IMG/VR virus record: IMGVR_UViG_3300036719_000812
Location: 1 to 23,300 of that record
Length of the DNA stretch: 23,300 nt
Source of the DNA: a virus
Reading direction: 5' to 3' (one strand)
Under the pieces are notes generated by a model. That model searched no databases. It had not been told where the DNA came from and saw nothing but the letters and a program-made list of their open reading frames with translations. Below, in pieces: positions 21,742 through 23,300 of the stretch (position 1 is the stretch's first letter; the number at the start of each line of letters is the position of its first letter). Made by a program: the position numbers and the translations under genes.

Positions 21742-21784
21742 AGTGAGCACACTACGGAGATTTCTCTATGTAGTAGTACTCACT
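21742..21784 (-). terminator. Imperfect hairpin ending the microgene operon
   Basis: The outer arms AGTGAG/CTCACT enclose an inner ACTAC/GTAGT pair. Read leftward, the hairpin is followed by AATTATTCTTATTTATTTTTT. It lies 70 nt beyond the stop of the last microgene. Confidence 0.5.
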
Positions 21785-21794
21785 AGGTTAGTGT

Positions 21795-21866
21795 ACTGGT
21801 ACCCGCAAATTTTTAGATACTAGTACGCCTAAATTTATTTAGACTAGTACCCGCTAAATTTTGCTT
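21795..21866. repeat. Three imperfect 24-bp tandem repeats
   Basis: Units starting at 21795, 21819 and 21843 share ACT(G/A)GTAC(C/G)C, one or two variable bases, then AAATTT. The period is exactly 24. The third unit overlaps the stop of the 59-residue gene. Possible binding array; too few and too degenerate for a CRISPR. Confidence 0.6.
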
Positions 21867-22033
21867 TCGCCTTGCAGGTATCCGTCTATCCCTAGTAGGT
21901 CGCACGTTACTTTCATACGCTGACTAGGTTGTAGCGTTGACTTAAACAATTCTATAAAGTCGTAGACCTCTTGCTTAGTTGAGAGATTGATATTGCGAGT
22001 GTTACCCGCCATTGAGGTTAGTGTTACTTTCAT
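21854..22033 (-). CDS. Microgene 4: 59-residue hypothetical protein
   Basis: A 59-residue soluble protein (MKVTLTSMAGNTRNINLSTK, then QEVYDFIELFKSTLQPSQRM and onward, ending LQGESKI). No known domain. The central QEVYDFIELFKS looks like an amphipathic helix. The ATG directly follows the stop of the upstream gene (TAA-ATG), with TAGGAAA just before. It is the last gene of a four-gene leftward operon whose members are all under 60 codons. The rest of the operon and the ribosome-binding site make it credible. Confidence 0.65.
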   Translation of the reverse strand: MKVTLTSMAGNTRNINLSTKQEVYDFIELFKSTLQPSQRMKVTCDLLGIDGYLQGESKI

Positions 22034-22201
22034 TTAGTTTCCTACACTTTCTAATAGTTCTGCCATAGCGATTTGGATTTGATTGTATGCGTTAGCACAA
22101 TCGTAGCAATATGTTTCTGTAGGGATACCGCCGAGCATAAGGGCAGCGATTCCGCTATAGACTAGTTCTGTGTTTTCACAATGAATAACTTTGCATTTCA
22201 T
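22034..22201 (-). CDS. Microgene 3: 55-residue Cys-containing protein
   Basis: MKCKVIHCENTELVYSGIAA, then LMLGGIPTETYCYDCANAYN and onward, 55 residues. C3-x4-C8 and C32-x2-C35 form a likely four-cysteine zinc site. AAAAAGGA precedes the ATG, and the stop is followed at once by the next ATG. Small zinc-binding proteins are common as phage host-takeover or recombination accessory factors; no specific role is supported. Confidence 0.65.
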   Translation of the reverse strand: MKCKVIHCENTELVYSGIAALMLGGIPTETYCYDCANAYNQIQIAMAELLESVGN

Positions 22202-22297
22202 TTATTTATTTTCCTTTTTAGTTAGTAGAGATAGGGCTTGTGCAAGGCTTTCCTTGCGTTGCGCTTCTATATGCGCTTTGTATTCGTCAAGGTTCAT
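22202..22297 (-). CDS. Microgene 2: 31-residue peptide
   Basis: MNLDEYKAHIEAQRKESLAQ then ALSLLTKKENK: a 31-residue, highly charged and probably single-helix peptide. GGAAGG lies 7 nt before the ATG. The ATG overlaps the previous stop as ATGA, and the stop abuts the next start (TAA-ATG). The perfect packing on both sides supports translation. Function unknown. Confidence 0.6.
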   Translation of the reverse strand: MNLDEYKAHIEAQRKESLAQALSLLTKKENK

Positions 22298-22467
22298 CGT
22301 GAAACCTTCCAATCTGTCCACATAGGTAGACGCTCTGGGTCGGTATCGTTATACCAACGCTCAATGTTATTCTCACAACTTTCGCAGAAAGTGTATTCGG
22401 TATCGTGTACCTCTGAGATAGCGGATAGATGAGGGGTATGCTCTTTGCATATTGTTAGTGTAGTCAT
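22294..22467 (-). CDS. Microgene 1: 57-residue Cys/His protein, operon head
   Basis: MTTLTICKEHTPHLSAISEV, then HDTEYTFCESCENNIERWYN and onward, 57 residues. C7-x2-H10, H13 and C28-x2-C31 suggest a zinc-binding fold of the same general kind as microgene 3. GAAAGGTGG precedes the ATG. Candidate promoters are TATACT (22550-22545) and TGCTATACT (22697-22689) upstream; a CRP-like palindrome lies between them. Codons here (CGT, ATC, GAG, GCT) are less AT-biased than in the structural block. Confidence 0.65.
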   Translation of the reverse strand: MTTLTICKEHTPHLSAISEVHDTEYTFCESCENNIERWYNDTDPERLPMWTDWKVSR

Positions 22468-22544
22468 TTTTGACCACCTTTCTTTTTTTTCTTAATATTT
22501 ATTTTCTTACTATGTAAGTGTAACACACAAAACCCGTACTGTCT

Positions 22545-22550
22545 AGTATA
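22545..22550 (-). promoter_or_regulatory. Candidate -10 for the microgene operon
   Basis: TATACT on the minus strand inside the palindrome AGTATACT, giving a leader of about 70 nt before ATG 22467. The CRP-like site at 22586-22601 lies upstream of it. Confidence 0.35.
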
Positions 22551-22585
22551 CTGGCTAGTAGTCTCACTATTTGGAGCGTGTGCTC

Positions 22586-22601
22586 TGTGATTTAGGTCAC
22601 T
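22586..22601. promoter_or_regulatory. CRP/GlxR-like site 1
   Basis: TGTGA-TTTAGG-TCACT, nine of ten consensus positions of the TGTGA-N6-TCACA palindrome. It lies between the two candidate promoters of the microgene operon. Confidence 0.5.
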
Positions 22602-22651
22602 TATTTGCTACGCTCACCCGAACATTTGTTCGGTTTATTTGGTAGGCTCAT
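22601..22651 (-). CDS. Possible 16-residue leader peptide
   Basis: MSLPNKPNKCSGERSK is encoded in the leader between the TGCTATACT promoter and the microgenes. AAAAAAGG lies 4 nt before the ATG. A 6-bp hairpin CCGAAC/GTTCGG (22619-22634) lies inside it. It may be a regulatory leader peptide or just chance; low confidence. Confidence 0.25.
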   Translation of the reverse strand: MSLPNKPNKCSGERSK

Positions 22652-22688
22652 TGACCTTTTTTAACCTTATTTAATTTTTGATACTGTA

Positions 22689-22697
22689 AGTATAGCA
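22689..22697 (-). promoter_or_regulatory. Extended -10 promoter, leftward, upstream of the microgenes
   Basis: TGCTATACT on the minus strand, identical to the reductase promoter at 6841-6849. The CRP-like site at 22749-22764 is centred about 75 nt upstream of the predicted start. Confidence 0.5.
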
Positions 22698-22748
22698 CAA
22701 AAATGTCAAAAAGTCAAGTTTAGACACGGACAAATCGGACATTTCTTG

Positions 22749-22764
22749 TGTGATTTGCATCACA
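22749..22764. promoter_or_regulatory. CRP/GlxR-like site 2, perfect consensus
   Basis: TGTGATTTGCATCACA matches TGTGA-N6-TCACA in all ten positions and lies 20 bp left of the first DnaA box. Confidence 0.65.
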
Positions 22765-22784
22765 AAAAAAAATTCGACAAAAAG

Positions 22785-22793
22785 TTATCCACA
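22785..22793 (+). promoter_or_regulatory. DnaA box 1
   Basis: TTATCCACA, a perfect consensus DnaA box, in the plus orientation. Confidence 0.7.
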
Positions 22794-22796
22794 GGG

Positions 22797-22805
22797 TTAT
22801 CCACA
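22797..22805 (+). promoter_or_regulatory. DnaA box 2
   Basis: TTATCCACA again, 12 bp from the first box start to start and in the same orientation, about one helical turn apart. Confidence 0.7.
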
Positions 22806-22806
22806 G

Positions 22807-22884
22807 ATGACCAGTCTTGTGCACCCCTGCTCATGACCAGTCTTAGGCCCATAGGCTCATGATCAGTCATGCCTATAGATGTGA
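22807..22884 (+). repeat. Three 26-bp-period direct repeats (iteron-like)
   Basis: Units start at 22807, 22833 and 22859. The first two share ATGACCAGTCTT exactly and 19 of 26 positions overall; the third opens with ATGATCAGTC. They begin 1 bp after DnaA box 2. An ATAGGC/GCCTAT inverted repeat lies across units 2 and 3. Regular spacing and position beside DnaA boxes resemble plasmid iterons bound by a replication initiator. Confidence 0.65.
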
Positions 22885-22895
22885 CGCACTTCACA
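22880..22895. promoter_or_regulatory. CRP/GlxR-like site 3, perfect consensus
   Basis: TGTGACGCACTTCACA, ten of ten consensus positions. It overlaps the end of the third 26-bp unit. Its centre is about 41 bp from a start expected for the weak TGGTATAGT element at 22914-22922. Confidence 0.6.
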
Positions 22896-22914
22896 TATCC
22901 CATATGTCCGTTTT
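22895..22914. repeat. 20-bp intergenic repeat, copy 2
   Basis: ATATCCCATATGTCCGTTTT, one mismatch from 18635-18654. It lies directly beside CRP-like site 3. Confidence 0.6.
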
Positions 22915-22971
22915 GGTATAGTTTATGGTGATAATCTACTTGACATAATATGAGTCAATGTCAGACCCCCC

Positions 22972-22980
22972 TGCTATAAT
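22972..22980 (+). promoter_or_regulatory. Extended -10 promoter of the 83-residue gene
   Basis: TGCTATAAT on the plus strand, with a leader of about 50 nt. A TGACAT/ATGTCA inverted repeat (about 22940-22962) lies upstream and may be an operator. Confidence 0.55.
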
Positions 22981-22999
22981 ATCTATATACCAAAAAACA

Positions 23000-23018
23000 A
23001 GCGGTAAAGAAATCCGCT
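23000..23018 (+). promoter_or_regulatory. Leader hairpin of the 83-residue gene
   Basis: AGCGG and CCGCT (5 bp) around a 9-nt A-rich loop, between the promoter and the AAAGGGG ribosome-binding site. Confidence 0.35.
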
Positions 23019-23035
23019 AAAGAAAGGGGTCAAAT

Positions 23036-23287
23036 ATGACTCACTCAATAAATAACTATTACTCAGAAATTCGTAGCGATATCGCTAAAGAATTTGGATT
23101 AGAAAGTGCAGGATACGCACCTACATCTAACCCTCTCCCTATCCGTATCGCTCAGCGTATTGCTAATAAATACCCTAGCGATTACTCAAAAGGTAGATTC
23201 TATTCTACCCCTAACCCTAAAGCGGTACTAATCGCTAAGCGATATGTCGCTATCACTTCACTACTAAAGAAAGTTGGTACTAACTAA
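23036..23287 (+). CDS. 83-residue basic hypothetical protein beside the putative origin
   Basis: A basic, mostly helical 83-residue protein (MTHSINNYYSEIRSDIAKEF, then a middle SNPLPIRIAQRIANKYPSDY, and a C-terminal KAVLIAKRYVAITSLLKKVG). No family recognised. Its charge and its position directly downstream of the DnaA-box/repeat region make a DNA-binding or early control role conceivable, but there is no motif proof. AAAGGGG lies 8 nt before the ATG. The coding sequence contains repeated AGCGAT/ATCGCT hexamers, including the palindrome AGCGATATCGCT. Its stop overlaps the next start as TAATG. Confidence 0.7.
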   Translation: MTHSINNYYSEIRSDIAKEFGLESAGYAPTSNPLPIRIAQRIANKYPSDYSKGRFYSTPNPKAVLIAKRYVAITSLLKKVGTN

Positions 23288-23300
23288 TGAGTACACTATA
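23287..23300 (+). CDS. Start of a following gene, truncated by the window
   Basis: ATGAGTACACTATA: an ATG overlapping the previous stop (TAATG), reading M-S-T-L before the right edge. Only the overlap pattern supports it. Confidence 0.35.

Larger units (their letters stand above)
22468..23035. other. Divergent control region; candidate replication origin
   Basis: 568 bp without a gene of normal size, between leftward microgenes and a rightward gene. It holds two DnaA boxes, three 26-bp-period repeats, three CRP/GlxR-like palindromes, one copy of the 20-bp intergenic repeat, an AT-rich stretch (22760-22785) and promoters in both directions. Iterons abutting DnaA boxes next to AT-rich DNA are the classic layout of bacterial and plasmid origins. 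Replication function is inferred. Confidence 0.5.

Noticed and set aside
21795-21866. CRISPR-like array
   Set aside because: Only three degenerate 24-bp units with no unique spacers between conserved repeats and no cas genes.
22238-22432. A 64-codon plus-strand frame
   Set aside because: It is antisense to two tightly packed microgenes that have ribosome sites and overlapping stops and starts; the plus frame has neither.
22940-22980. TTGACA at 22940 as -35 of the 83-residue gene
   Set aside because: About 29 nt separate it from TATAAT, far too long; it is better read as half of the TGACAT/ATGTCA inverted repeat.

Overview
The window looks like one stretch of a low-GC (roughly 35-40% by eye), densely packed tailed-phage genome. 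A portal protein runs off the left edge. A long leftward block of tail-fibre and appendage genes fills about 1-18.5 kb, and an auxiliary and small-gene region fills the right end. The host cannot be read directly. A small membrane protein with the ETKTNGG signature of actinophage DUF2746-like proteins, many candidate leaderless genes and a class II (B12-dependent) ribonucleotide reductase fit a phage of a low-GC aquatic actinobacterium. The halogenase, sulfotransferase and tail-fibre families are also common in marine cyanophages, so the host call is only moderate.

Left block, minus strand, in order of transcription from 18.5 kb down to 1: an Ig-like/BppU-like appendage protein, a 27-residue microprotein, a collagen-repeat fibre, a second BppU-like protein, several small structural proteins, a polyglycine adhesin candidate, a DUF-type tail protein, a sulfotransferase (13.0-13.8 kb), a chain of modular tail-fibre genes (6.9-12.2 kb), a B12-dependent ribonucleotide reductase with its own terminator and promoter, a 1198-residue LamG-like tail protein, a 131-residue unknown and the portal. 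One plus-strand gene, a secreted lysozyme/transglycosylase, interrupts this block at 12.4-13.0 kb.

Right block: a DUF2746-like membrane protein on the minus strand faces away from a plus-strand flavin-dependent tryptophan-halogenase homologue, which is translationally coupled to a small membrane protein. Next come a 26-residue membrane peptide and a Cys-rich zinc-binding protein on the plus strand, then a leaderless 56-residue gene on the minus strand. A tightly overlapped minus-strand operon of four genes below 60 codons follows (21.85-22.47 kb).

The most striking stretch is the 568-bp divergent intergenic region 22468-23035. It holds two perfect tandem DnaA boxes, three 26-bp-period direct repeats abutting them, three CRP/GlxR-type palindromes (two perfect TGTGA-N6-TCACA) and promoters facing both ways. 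I read it as a candidate replication origin or master control region.

A second theme is transcription. Nearly every intergenic gap holds an extended -10 element (TGN-TATAAT or TGN-TATACT) just after the upstream stop codon. In five cases the -10 is only 6-7 nt from the ATG, which predicts leaderless mRNA.
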